From: Sphingobium sp.
Lineage (GTDB): Bacteria > Pseudomonadota > Alphaproteobacteria > Sphingomonadales > Sphingomonadaceae
Reading direction: 5' to 3'
Length of the DNA: 64,000 nucleotides
Assembly: GCA_009360885.1 (NCBI GenBank)
Contig: SPEL01000002.1
Location: 186,001 to 250,000 of the forward strand
Shown: positions 25,194 through 33,286 of the stretch, in pieces
How positions within the stretch are numbered: position 1 is the stretch's first letter
How the letters are laid out: each line of letters opens with the position of its first letter
Notes under the pieces: generated by a model
Told to the model about the DNA's origin: nothing
The model's input: the letters and a program-made list of their open reading frames with translations, nothing else
Databases searched by the model: none
Program-made: the position numbers and the translations under genes

Positions 25194-26758
25194 GACAACA
25201 CCACCCGATGGTCAGCCTGCGCGGCCAGAAGATCATTATGCGTCGCCAGCAAAATCGTGCGCCCTCGCCCCAGTTCCGTCAGCAAAGCCCCGATTTCCGC
25301 CGCCGATGCGGCGTCCAAATCTGCCGTTGGCTCGTCCAGCAACCAGAGCGGCGCATCACGCAGTACAACTCGCGCCAATGCAACGCGCCGCCTCTCCCCA
25401 CCCGACAGGCCCGAACCGCGATGGTCAAGGTGAAGGCCAGCCCCCTGCCCCCGCGCGTCCATTAACCAGCCCAGCCCAACCAGACGGGCAGCATGCTCTA
25501 CCGCTGCGTCATCCGCATCAGGCCGCGCCAGACGGATATTATCCGCCAAACTACCGGGGATAAACGCCACCGATTGCCCTGCCCATCCGACATGACCGGG
25601 AAGGATAGCAAGATGCCCATCTTCCCCATCCAGCACCACACGCCCCTCCGACACAGTTGCAAGACCAAGCACCGCATGCAGCAGGCTGGACTTACCAAAT
25701 CCCGACGGCGCACACAGTGCCGTCATCTCCCCTGCCGGAACAGTGAAGGAGAAGGGGCCAATATTCACATCTTCATAAGCGATTTTCACTGCGTCAAAGC
25801 GTAATTCCGGCGGAGAAGAGAGCTTTGCAGGCGTAGCAGGCGCCTCCCCTGCCCCCTCATAGCTGCGCAATCGCTCCATCGCGGCCTCTCCCGTCTGCTT
25901 ATCATGATAGGCAGCGGCGAGGCGGCGCATCGGCAAATAAAATTCCGGCGCTAATATGAGGACAAACAATGCCTCACCCAATGTCAGGGTTTCCGGTGCA
26001 GGAAAAGGTAAAAGCCCAAGCAGGTTAAACCCGCAATATACCGCCACCAGCGCCACAGAGAGCGCCGCGAAAAACTCCATCACCGCGCTCGATAGAAAGG
26101 CGATGCGCAGCACGCTGATTGTCCGCTCTGCCACATCACGGGTTGCATCAGAAAGATGCCGCCCGACCCTATCCTGCGCACCAAAGCCCACAATGACAGG
26201 AAGCGCCCGCACCCGATCCACAAACAAGCCGGAAAGACGCCCCAGCGCATCCATTTGCCGCCGCGCCGCGCGCGCTGCCGCTGTTCCCGCCAATGCCATC
26301 CCAAATGCAAAAGGGATGAGCGTCCCCACCATGATAGCCGACGCGATGATGCTAGCCGGAGCGGCCGCCAGCGCGATCAATAAGGGGGCCGCCACCGCCG
26401 CAAAGCGTAAAGGACGGAAATTGGCGTAATAGCCATCCAAATCCTCCACCCGGTCGACAGCATCCGCAACAGCTTCGCCCAACATGCGCCGATCACCGGG
26501 GGGGCTTTCCAGCACCGCAGGCCAGATAAGCCTGCGCCAGCCCGCCTTAGCAGATCTAGCATCTTTTTCGCCAATATGAACGGCTATGATCTGGATCAAC
26601 GCACGCACACCCGCAATCAGGCATAGGCCGGACAACAGCAGAGGGATTCTTTCCCCCTGCCCACTAAGTACCCATTGCGCAGACGCGGCAAGGCATGCAG
26701 CCAATGCAACAGCACAGGCAGCATCAGCCAGCCAGACAAAAGAGGAAGCACGCTTCAT
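25190..26758 (-). CDS. cydD: Cysteine/glutathione ABC exporter subunit CydD
   Basis: The partner half-transporter of CydC, 522 residues, with N-terminal membrane helices and a C-terminal ATPase. Walker A is APSGFGKSS (first Gly replaced by Ala, GKS intact). The signature is LSGGERRRVALARVVL, Walker B is LWLLDEPTADLD, and the H-loop is LLATHND. LILAPEFYLPMRRLAAAYHDK near residue 285 is typical of CydD. It opens the - strand operon, with the start 137 bp from the divergent cydA. Confidence 0.92.
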   Translation of the reverse strand: MKRASSFVWLADAACAVALAACLAASAQWVLSGQGERIPLLLSGLCLIAGVRALIQIIAVHIGEKDARSAKAGWRRLIWPAVLESPPGDRRMLGEAVADAVDRVEDLDGYYANFRPLRFAAVAAPLLIALAAAPASIIASAIMVGTLIPFAFGMALAGTAAARAARRQMDALGRLSGLFVDRVRALPVIVGFGAQDRVGRHLSDATRDVAERTISVLRIAFLSSAVMEFFAALSVALVAVYCGFNLLGLLPFPAPETLTLGEALFVLILAPEFYLPMRRLAAAYHDKQTGEAAMERLRSYEGAGEAPATPAKLSSPPELRFDAVKIAYEDVNIGPFSFTVPAGEMTALCAPSGFGKSSLLHAVLGLATVSEGRVVLDGEDGHLAILPGHVGWAGQSVAFIPGSLADNIRLARPDADDAAVEHAARLVGLGWLMDARGQGAGLHLDHRGSGLSGGERRRVALARVVLRDAPLWLLDEPTADLDAASAAEIGALLTELGRGRTILLATHNDLLAAQADHRVVLS

Positions 26759-26786
26759 GAAAGTGACAAATTGTCCATCTACCCGA

Positions 26787-26813
26787 CTAAGGGTTGTTCA
26801 TATATGCCCTTAG
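26787..26813. promoter_or_regulatory. Inverted repeat in the cydDC/cydABX divergent promoter region
   Basis: CTAAGGG (26787-26793) and CCCTTAG (26807-26813) form a perfect 7-bp inverted repeat with a 13-bp AT-rich spacer, centred between two divergent respiratory operons. It does not match the FNR consensus TTGAT-N4-ATCAA. It could be an operator for a dimeric regulator; which one is unknown. Confidence 0.35.
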
Positions 26814-26895
26814 GCGTAGGGGCGAATTATAAAAAATACAACCGACTCCGAGGTTTTTGGGAACTGGGTTTTAAAGATAAACGGGAGTCCCGCTT

Positions 26896-28467
26896 ATGGA
26901 CATGGCCGTCGTAGAATTATCACGCCTTCAGTTTGCACTGACGGCACTTTATCATTTTCTTTTTGTACCTCTCACTCTTGGCCTTTCCTTCATGCTCGTC
27001 ATAATGGAAAGCATTTATGTAATGACGGGCCGTGAAATATGGCGAACGATTACCCGTTTCTGGGGTAAATTATTTGGCATTAACTTTGTTCTGGGCGTTT
27101 CCACCGGTATTACGATGGAATTTGAATTCGGAACAAACTGGTCTTATTTCGCCCATTATGTCGGTGACATTTTCGGGGCGCCGCTTGCTATTGAAGGACT
27201 TATGGCGTTCTTCATGGAGGCAACTTTTGTCGGCCTGATGTTCTTCGGCTGGGATAAGCTGTCGAAGCAAGCCCATTTGTTCGTCACCTTCATGGTCGCA
27301 CTTGGTACCAATCTCTCCGCTTTGTGGATTTTGATTGCCAATGGCTGGATGCAGCATCCGGTCGGCGCGCGGTTCAACCCGGACACCATGCGCATGGAAG
27401 TGCATGATTTCATGGCCGTGTTGTTCAATCCGGTGGCACAGGCCAAGTTTGTGCATACCGTCAGCGCAGGCTATGTCTGTGCATCGGTATTCGTACTGGG
27501 TGTTTCCTCTTATTATCTGCTGCGCGGCAAATGGACCGCCATTGCAAAACGCTCCTTCACTGTTGCGGCGGCCTTCGGCCTCGCCTCTTCTCTGTCGGTC
27601 GTAGTGCTGGGCGATGAAAGCGGCTATGCGCTGACCGATAACCAGAAGATGAAGCTCGCGGCCCTCGAAGGCATGTGGCATACCGAAGCCGCCCCTGCTG
27701 GTCTGTCGCTTATCGGCTTTCCTAGCATGAAGGACAAGGAAACCCATTTTGAGGTTAAGGTTCCTTATGTACTGGGCCTGATCTCCACCCGCAGCCTGAC
27801 CGGCGAAGTCACCGGTATTGAGGATTTGGTGGGCCGGGCCAATCAACGCATCGCCAGCGGCATTGTCGCTTATGATGCTGTTGAAAAGCTAAAGGTGAAC
27901 CGCACCGATATAGCCGCACGGGAACAGTTTGAACTGCACAAGCAGGATCTGGGCTATGCCATGCTGCTGAAGCGTTATACCGATGACCCGCGCAAGGCGA
28001 CGCTTGCTCAGAAAGAACAGGCCGCATGGGATACTGTGCCCCATGTGCCGGTCATGTTCTGGCTATTCCGCGCTATGGCGGCGATTGGTGTTTATCTCAT
28101 CGGTTTCTTTGGTGTGGCCTTTGTGCTGGCAACTATGCGCCGGTTTGATTGCCGCAAGTTCCTGAAACTTGCTGTATTCACCATACCGCTTCCATGGATT
28201 GCCATTGAAGCTGGCTGGATGCTGGCCGAGCTGGGCCGCCAGCCTTGGGCCATTGACGGCGTATTGCCAACCTTCCTTGGTGTATCCAGCCTAACGGTTG
28301 CACAAATCTGGACCACGATTGTCGGCTTCACCCTGCTTTATGGGGTTCTGGCTGTTATCGAGGTAAAGCTGATGCTGGCCGCCATCCGTAAGGGACCGAT
28401 TGAAGATCATGGGCCAGCCCATGTTCAGGACACACGCGACGGCTATGCGCCGCTGCCTGCTGAATAA
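26896..28467 (+). CDS. cydA: Cytochrome bd ubiquinol oxidase subunit I
   Basis: The haem-bearing subunit of the high-affinity terminal oxidase, 523 residues. It begins VVELSRLQFALTALYHFLFVPLTLG, with the haem b595 His in LYHFLF. It contains the GFxxSYYLL region and the quinol-loop KxxALEGxWxTE segment (KMKLAALEGMWHTEAAPAGL). The C-terminus is GWMLAELGRQPWAIDGVLPT with the conserved GRQPW. ATG 26896 gives MDMAVVELS and is preceded by CGGGAG. The family has about nine membrane helices. Confidence 0.97.
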   Translation: MDMAVVELSRLQFALTALYHFLFVPLTLGLSFMLVIMESIYVMTGREIWRTITRFWGKLFGINFVLGVSTGITMEFEFGTNWSYFAHYVGDIFGAPLAIEGLMAFFMEATFVGLMFFGWDKLSKQAHLFVTFMVALGTNLSALWILIANGWMQHPVGARFNPDTMRMEVHDFMAVLFNPVAQAKFVHTVSAGYVCASVFVLGVSSYYLLRGKWTAIAKRSFTVAAAFGLASSLSVVVLGDESGYALTDNQKMKLAALEGMWHTEAAPAGLSLIGFPSMKDKETHFEVKVPYVLGLISTRSLTGEVTGIEDLVGRANQRIASGIVAYDAVEKLKVNRTDIAAREQFELHKQDLGYAMLLKRYTDDPRKATLAQKEQAAWDTVPHVPVMFWLFRAMAAIGVYLIGFFGVAFVLATMRRFDCRKFLKLAVFTIPLPWIAIEAGWMLAELGRQPWAIDGVLPTFLGVSSLTVAQIWTTIVGFTLLYGVLAVIEVKLMLAAIRKGPIEDHGPAHVQDTRDGYAPLPAE

Positions 28468-28481
28468 GGAGTGACATCATC

Positions 28482-29630
28482 ATGGCACCTCCAATCGATT
28501 ATGAAATACTCCGCATGATCTGGTGGGCGCTTCTGGGCGTCCTGCTGATCGGCTTTACACTAACCGATGGCTTTGACCTTGGCACCGCTACGCTTCTTCC
28601 TTTCGTTGCAAAGGATGATGTGGAACGCCGCATGGTCATCAACTCTATCGGCGCGACATGGGAAGGGAATCAGGTCTGGTTCATCCTTGGCGGCGGGGCG
28701 ATTTTCGCCGCATGGCCTTTTGTCTACGCCGTCAGCTTCTCCGGCTTTTATCTGGCGATGTTCCTTGTCCTGTCGGCGCTGATATTGCGTCCGGTAGGCT
28801 TTAAATATCGCTCTAAAAAGCCGGATGCCGCATGGCGCAGCCGGTGGGACTGGGCGCTGTTCGTCGGTGGTTTCGTCCCCGCGCTGGTCTTTGGTGTAGC
28901 GGTCGGCAATGTTCTGACGGGCGTTCCTTTCCGCCTCGATAGCGATTTGCGGTCTTTCTATGACGGCACGCTGCTGGGCCTGTTCCACCCCTTCTCGCTG
29001 CTTGCGGGCTTGCTATCGGTGGCAATGATCGTCCTGCACGGCGCAAGCTGGCTGTCGATCAAAATCGAACGCGGCCCGGTCCATGATCGCGCTGCCCGCT
29101 TTGGCACGATTGCGGCTATTGCCTCCATCCTGCTGTTCGCGGCTGGCGGCCTGTTCATCTGGAAAGGTGGCATTGGCTTCCGCATCGAAGGACTGGTGGA
29201 TAGCTTCGGCCCATCCAACCCTCGCCTGACGCAAACGGTTGCTGCACCGGGGGCATGGCTCGATAACTATGGTCGTTATCCGTGGATGATCCTTGGCCCC
29301 ATTCTGGGCTTCCTTGGCCCCGTTCTGGCTCTGATGGGCATTCGTTCGGGTAAAGAAGTGCTGGCCTTTGGCGGATCTTCGCTGGGCGCAGTAGGGATTA
29401 TCTCTACCGTTGGCCTGTCGATGTTCCCGTTCATTCTGCCCAGCTCGATCGACCCGATCTCCAGCCTGACGGTATGGAATAGCTCCTCCAGCCATGTAAC
29501 CTTGTTCATCATGCTGCTCTGCACGGTCATCTTCCTGCCGTTCGTGCTGCTCTATACCGCATGGGTGTATAAGGTTCTCTTTGGCCGGATCACGACCAAA
29601 GAAGTTAAAACCAACCCCGATTTCTATTAA
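28482..29630 (+). CDS. cydB: Cytochrome bd ubiquinol oxidase subunit II
   Basis: The second core subunit of cytochrome bd, 382 residues and polytopic. It starts with MAPPIDYEILRMIWWALLGVLLIGFTLTDGFDLGTATLLPFV (TDGFDLG is the family hallmark). It also has RMVINSIGATWEGNQVWFILGGGAIFAAWP and the C-terminal LWNSSS-like LTVWNSSSSHVTL. The gap to cydA is 14 bp, so one transcript is expected. Confidence 0.97.
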   Translation: MAPPIDYEILRMIWWALLGVLLIGFTLTDGFDLGTATLLPFVAKDDVERRMVINSIGATWEGNQVWFILGGGAIFAAWPFVYAVSFSGFYLAMFLVLSALILRPVGFKYRSKKPDAAWRSRWDWALFVGGFVPALVFGVAVGNVLTGVPFRLDSDLRSFYDGTLLGLFHPFSLLAGLLSVAMIVLHGASWLSIKIERGPVHDRAARFGTIAAIASILLFAAGGLFIWKGGIGFRIEGLVDSFGPSNPRLTQTVAAPGAWLDNYGRYPWMILGPILGFLGPVLALMGIRSGKEVLAFGGSSLGAVGIISTVGLSMFPFILPSSIDPISSLTVWNSSSSHVTLFIMLLCTVIFLPFVLLYTAWVYKVLFGRITTKEVKTNPDFY

Positions 29631-29646
29631 TCGGAAAGGACAGAAT

Positions 29647-29757
29647 ATGTGGTATTTTGCATGGATTTTGGGGCTGGGCCTGGCCGTTGGCTTTGGCGTC
29701 CTCAATGGGCTGTGGCATGAATTTCACAGCGATGCGGATGAGGATATGACGGTTTAA
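29647..29757 (+). CDS. cydX: Cytochrome bd accessory subunit CydX
   Basis: 36 codons, MWYFAWILGLGLAVGFGVLN followed by GLWHEFHSDADEDMTV. This matches the CydX/YbgT pattern: MWYFAWxLG, a single membrane helix and a short polar tail. In E. coli CydX stabilises the oxidase haems. It lies 16 bp after cydB and ends the operon before a terminator. Confidence 0.93.
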   Translation: MWYFAWILGLGLAVGFGVLNGLWHEFHSDADEDMTV

Positions 29758-29782
29758 CCGCCTGACATTCTTTCAGACAGAG

Positions 29783-29816
29783 AAGGCCGGAGCAGCGATG
29801 TTCCGGCCTTTTTCTT
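29783..29816 (+). terminator. Terminator of cydABX
   Basis: AAGGCCGGA (29783-29791), a 10-nt loop, TCCGGCCTT (29802-29810) and TTTCTTTT. A perfect nine-pair stem with a U-rich tail, 26 bp after the cydX stop. Confidence 0.92.
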
Positions 29817-29853
29817 TTACATGGAAACACACAATAATGCGTCAGAGAGGCGT

Positions 29854-30207
29854 CTATTTCTCCCAGAAACGATCACATAAATAGTTCAGCAAATGCCGTA
29901 CATCCTCACTGGCGATGCTATAATATATGGTCGTTTGCTCCCGCCTTGTATCAACAAGGCCGCTATCCCGCAGCCGCGCCAGATGCTGCGACACGCTGGA
30001 CTGAGAGAGGTTACACAGGCCCACCAGTTCCCCAACGGATGCCTCTCCATCCCGCAGGCGGCAAAGCAATATGAGGCGCTGCTCATTGGCCATGAGCTTT
30101 AGCAGAGTTGCTACCTCTTTCGCCCGATTACACAATATTCCAGTCGGATAGGTCATAATAGTTTCGGCGTTTTTGGCGTCAGAGGCCATAATATCCCATT
30201 CCCTCAT
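29854..30207 (-). CDS. ArsR-family winged-helix transcriptional regulator
   Basis: A dimeric winged-helix repressor-type protein of at most 117 residues. The HTH segment is ANEQRLILLCRLRDGEASVGELVGLCNLSQSSVSQHLARLRDSGLVDTRREQTTIYYSI. A single Cys in the recognition region (LCNLSQ) and another near the N-terminus (ILCNRAKE) resemble the BigR/SqrR-like sulfide or thiol-sensing subgroup, but this is weak. The start could be ATG 30207 or ATG 30189; the latter has GAGGGAATGGG upstream. It converges on cydABX; a regulatory link is possible but unproven. Confidence 0.88.
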   Translation of the reverse strand: MREWDIMASDAKNAETIMTYPTGILCNRAKEVATLLKLMANEQRLILLCRLRDGEASVGELVGLCNLSQSSVSQHLARLRDSGLVDTRREQTTIYYSIASEDVRHLLNYLCDRFWEK

Positions 30208-30273
30208 CGGTCATCAGTTTGAACATGGCCTTTATATTAGCAGATTTCAATTGAAGGCTTCATTCCACCGGCG

Positions 30274-31206
30274 TCAGGTCTGAATATGCCGGTCAAAGCT
30301 GGCCACTGCCTGCGCGCGCTGCGCGCCGCATTCCTTCGCCAGAAAATCAAGAAGCGCCCGAACAGATGGCAATAACCCCCGCCGCGATGGGAAAACCGCA
30401 TGGACATTGCCTGCTTTGGGCCGCCAGTCAGGCAAAACATGGATGAGGCGCCCCGCCTCTATATCCTGCCAGATCATGATGGTAGGGATTTGCGTCACCC
30501 CGACACCGGCAAGCGCCGCTTCACGCAATGTGCTCATATCATCGGTCACCAGCCGCGGTTTGTGCGGTACAGTCGCGCTTTGCCCATCAGCATGAAATAA
30601 CCGCCATTCATGATTACGCCGGGGTGGCCCGGTATCCACGCTGGGCAAGCCCGGCAAGTCCGCCGGAGAAGAAAGCGGCGTAGATATAAGCGCCGGGCTG
30701 GCGACAAGGCATTGGGTGCTTTCATCCAGCTTGCGCATCACCAGATCACTTGGTTCCATCGGCGGGAAGCGCACGCGAATGGCGAGGTCAAACCCCTCGG
30801 CAATCACATCCACCCGCCTGTTGGTGGCTTCCAAATGCACCTCGACAGCGGGGTTCTCCACCATGAACCGGCTGATGAGCGTCCCGAACTGAAAGGATAA
30901 TAAGGCCACGGGGCAGCTCATACGGATGACGCCGCGCGGTTCCGACCGGGCCTCGGCAATCAGTTGATCGGCCGCCTCTGCCTCCACCAGCATGGCGACG
31001 CAGCGTTCATAATATTCGCGTCCGATTTCTGTCACCGAAAAGCGCCGGGAGGACCGATTAAGCAATCGCACCCCCAGCCTGTCCTCCAGCATCAATATCC
31101 GGCGAGAAAGTTTGGATTTCTGCATATCCAGCGCCCGCCCGGCAGGCGCAAAGCCGCCATGATCCACCACGGCGACAAAATAAGCGAGGTCGTTTAAATC
31201 CTGCAT
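30274..31206 (-). CDS. LysR-family transcriptional regulator
   Basis: 310 residues with an N-terminal winged HTH (LNDLAYFVAVVDHGGFAPAGRALDMQKSKLSRRILMLEDRLGVRLLNRSSRRF). The C-terminal periplasmic-binding-like effector domain is from about residue 90. It is divergent from two pirin genes with a 136-bp gap. A LysR gene next to pirin is a recurrent arrangement in proteobacteria, so it probably controls the pirin genes. The effector is unknown. Confidence 0.93.
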   Translation of the reverse strand: MQDLNDLAYFVAVVDHGGFAPAGRALDMQKSKLSRRILMLEDRLGVRLLNRSSRRFSVTEIGREYYERCVAMLVEAEAADQLIAEARSEPRGVIRMSCPVALLSFQFGTLISRFMVENPAVEVHLEATNRRVDVIAEGFDLAIRVRFPPMEPSDLVMRKLDESTQCLVASPALISTPLSSPADLPGLPSVDTGPPRRNHEWRLFHADGQSATVPHKPRLVTDDMSTLREAALAGVGVTQIPTIMIWQDIEAGRLIHVLPDWRPKAGNVHAVFPSRRGLLPSVRALLDFLAKECGAQRAQAVASFDRHIQT

Positions 31207-31267
31207 ATCGTCCTACCAATAGAACGATGCGACGCGTAGCGCAATCTTCTTATCGGCACCATCCGAT
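31207..31267. promoter_or_regulatory. Inverted repeats in the LysR/pirin intergenic region
   Basis: Two short dyads lie here: ATCGT-N12-ACGAT (31207-31228) and ATCGG-N6-CCGAT (31252-31267). LysR proteins bind imperfect dyads in the divergent promoter they control, so these are candidate sites. The arms are only 5 bp and could be chance. Confidence 0.3.
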
Positions 31268-31342
31268 GATATATCCCTGTCAACAAGGCGGCATAGTTCA
31301 TCTGGCATTCGTTATCTGACATCGCCGCGCAGGAGATATGAA

Positions 31343-32227
31343 ATGAGCAAATCTGTTTTGGGCCGCTATGGCAATAATCAGGGACATTGGGTTGGCGACG
31401 GCTTTCCGGTTCGCTCGCTCTTCTCCTACCACACTCTGGGCGCGCATATCAGCCCGTTCCTGTTGCTCGATTATGCAGGGCCTTATGACTTCGCGCCAAC
31501 GAAAACCCCGCGCGGTGTGGGCCAGCATCCCCATCGTGGCTTTGAAACCGTAACCATCGTTTATGATGGCGAAGTCACGCATAAGGATTCCACCGGCAAT
31601 GGCGGCACCATCGGCCCCGGCGACGTGCAGTGGATGACAGCAGCGGGCGGTATTATTCATGAGGAGTTCCACTCCGCCAGCTTCGCCAAAACCGGCGGGC
31701 GGTTCCGGGTGGTGCAGCTATGGGTCAATCTGCCTGCAAAGGATAAGATGACCAATGCCGCCTATCAGGGCATCGTGTCGGCGGATATTCCTGTTGTCAG
31801 CCTGAAAGGTGATGACGGCAAGGATGGGGTTGGCACTGCCCGAATCATCGCAGGTGATCTGGATGGCACCAAAGGCCCTGCCCGGACGTTCACCCCAGTG
31901 AATGTGTGGGATATGCGCCTCAATCGGGACGCGGACATCACCCTCCCCTTGCCGGAAGGACATGTTAGCATGGTTGTGGTGCTGGGCGGTCATCTAACTG
32001 TGAATGGAGATCAACAGGTTGGTGAGGCAGAGGTTCTGCTGCTGAGCCAGGAGGGTGCAGACATCAGCATCCATGCTGATGGCGACGCTACTTTCCTCAT
32101 CCTGACGGGTGAACCGATTGATGAACCCATTGTCGGCTACGGCCCGTTTGTGATGAACAGCGAGGATGAAATCAAAACTGCGATTGATGATTTCAATAGC
32201 GGTCGGTTTGAACGACTTCCTGCCTGA
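31343..32227 (+). CDS. Pirin family protein (first copy)
   Basis: A bicupin protein of the pirin family, 294 residues. The metal-site segment is GVGQHPHRGFETVTIVYDGEVTHKDSTGNGG, with a further HEEFHS. Pirins bind iron and some have quercetinase activity or regulatory roles; the activity here is unknown. ATG 31343 is preceded by AGGAG at 8-nt spacing. It is followed by a second, divergent pirin gene, with which it is probably co-transcribed. Confidence 0.93.
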   Translation: MSKSVLGRYGNNQGHWVGDGFPVRSLFSYHTLGAHISPFLLLDYAGPYDFAPTKTPRGVGQHPHRGFETVTIVYDGEVTHKDSTGNGGTIGPGDVQWMTAAGGIIHEEFHSASFAKTGGRFRVVQLWVNLPAKDKMTNAAYQGIVSADIPVVSLKGDDGKDGVGTARIIAGDLDGTKGPARTFTPVNVWDMRLNRDADITLPLPEGHVSMVVVLGGHLTVNGDQQVGEAEVLLLSQEGADISIHADGDATFLILTGEPIDEPIVGYGPFVMNSEDEIKTAIDDFNSGRFERLPA

Positions 32228-32298
32228 CCATAAAACTGGCTCGCCTTGCCATGCGCGCAGGGCGGGCCAGTCCTTCATAATAAGAATGGAGAACGATC

Positions 32299-33174
32299 AT
32301 GATTGAGATGGTGATAGAACAGCGCCGACGTAGCCTTGGTGGCGGCCTCGAAGTTGGCCGCGTCCTGCCCTTCGCCAAAAAACGGATGGTCGGGCCGTTC
32401 ATTTTCTTTGACCATATGGGGCCGCTCACTTTGCCCGCCGGGGTGGACCGTAGTGTAGATGTACGCCCGCACCCGCATATTGGCCTCTCGACCGTCACCT
32501 ATTTGTTTGACGGCGAAATGATGCACCGTGACAGCGTGGGATCAGAACTGGCCGTGCGCCCAAAGGAAGTTAACTGGATGACCGCAGGCAGCGGCATCAC
32601 CCATAGCGAGCGCTTTGAAAAAGCGCGGGCGCAAGGGGATCATCTTCAGGGCATACAGGCATGGGTTGCCCTGCCCACCGAACATGAGGAAACCGCTCCT
32701 TCTTTCTCCCACCATGAGGGGGACGACCTGCCACAATGGAGCGATGCAGGCGTGCATGGTCAGCTTATCGCGGGCAGCGCTTATGGCCTTACCGCGACGG
32801 CACGCACATTATCACCGCTCTTTTACGCTCATCTCGATATGGAAGCCGGGGCGAGCGCCGAAATACCAGCAGGCTTTACCGAGCGCGCCTTCTATGTGGC
32901 ATCCGGTGCGGTGGAGGCAGGCGGCCAGCGTTTTGACGCGGGGCAGATGGCTGTCGTCACCAGCGCCGCTTCCGGCATTAAGGCTCTGGAGCGCTCCACT
33001 GTGATGATGCTGGGCGGGGAACCCGTGGGCGAACGTTTCCTCTACTGGAATTTCGTCTCTTCCTCCAAAGACCGGCTGCGTCAGGCGGCGGAAGACTGGA
33101 AAGCCGGGCGCATGAAGCTTCCCGATGCGGACCATGATGAATATATCCCGCTGCCGGATACGCCTTTGCCCTGA
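32299..33174 (+). CDS. Pirin family protein (second copy)
   Basis: 291 residues. The metal-site segment is VDVRPHPHIGLSTVTYLFDGEMMHRDSVGSE, then WMTAGSGITHSERFE. The sequence is clearly different from the first copy, being of the MIEMVIEQRRRSLGGGLEVGRVLPFAKKRMVGPFIFFDHMGP type, so this is not a recent duplication but two pirin subfamilies. GGAG precedes the ATG. It lies 71 bp downstream of the first pirin. Confidence 0.93.
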   Translation: MIEMVIEQRRRSLGGGLEVGRVLPFAKKRMVGPFIFFDHMGPLTLPAGVDRSVDVRPHPHIGLSTVTYLFDGEMMHRDSVGSELAVRPKEVNWMTAGSGITHSERFEKARAQGDHLQGIQAWVALPTEHEETAPSFSHHEGDDLPQWSDAGVHGQLIAGSAYGLTATARTLSPLFYAHLDMEAGASAEIPAGFTERAFYVASGAVEAGGQRFDAGQMAVVTSAASGIKALERSTVMMLGGEPVGERFLYWNFVSSSKDRLRQAAEDWKAGRMKLPDADHDEYIPLPDTPLP

Positions 33175-33286
33175 TACTTCGCATAGATGGGAGGGGGCAG
33201 GGCCTCCTCCCCATTGGCTATTTTGCGGGAACCAGCGATAGGGGCAGGCTGGCGCAATGCTCCCATCAAACAGCGCGGACAGAACC

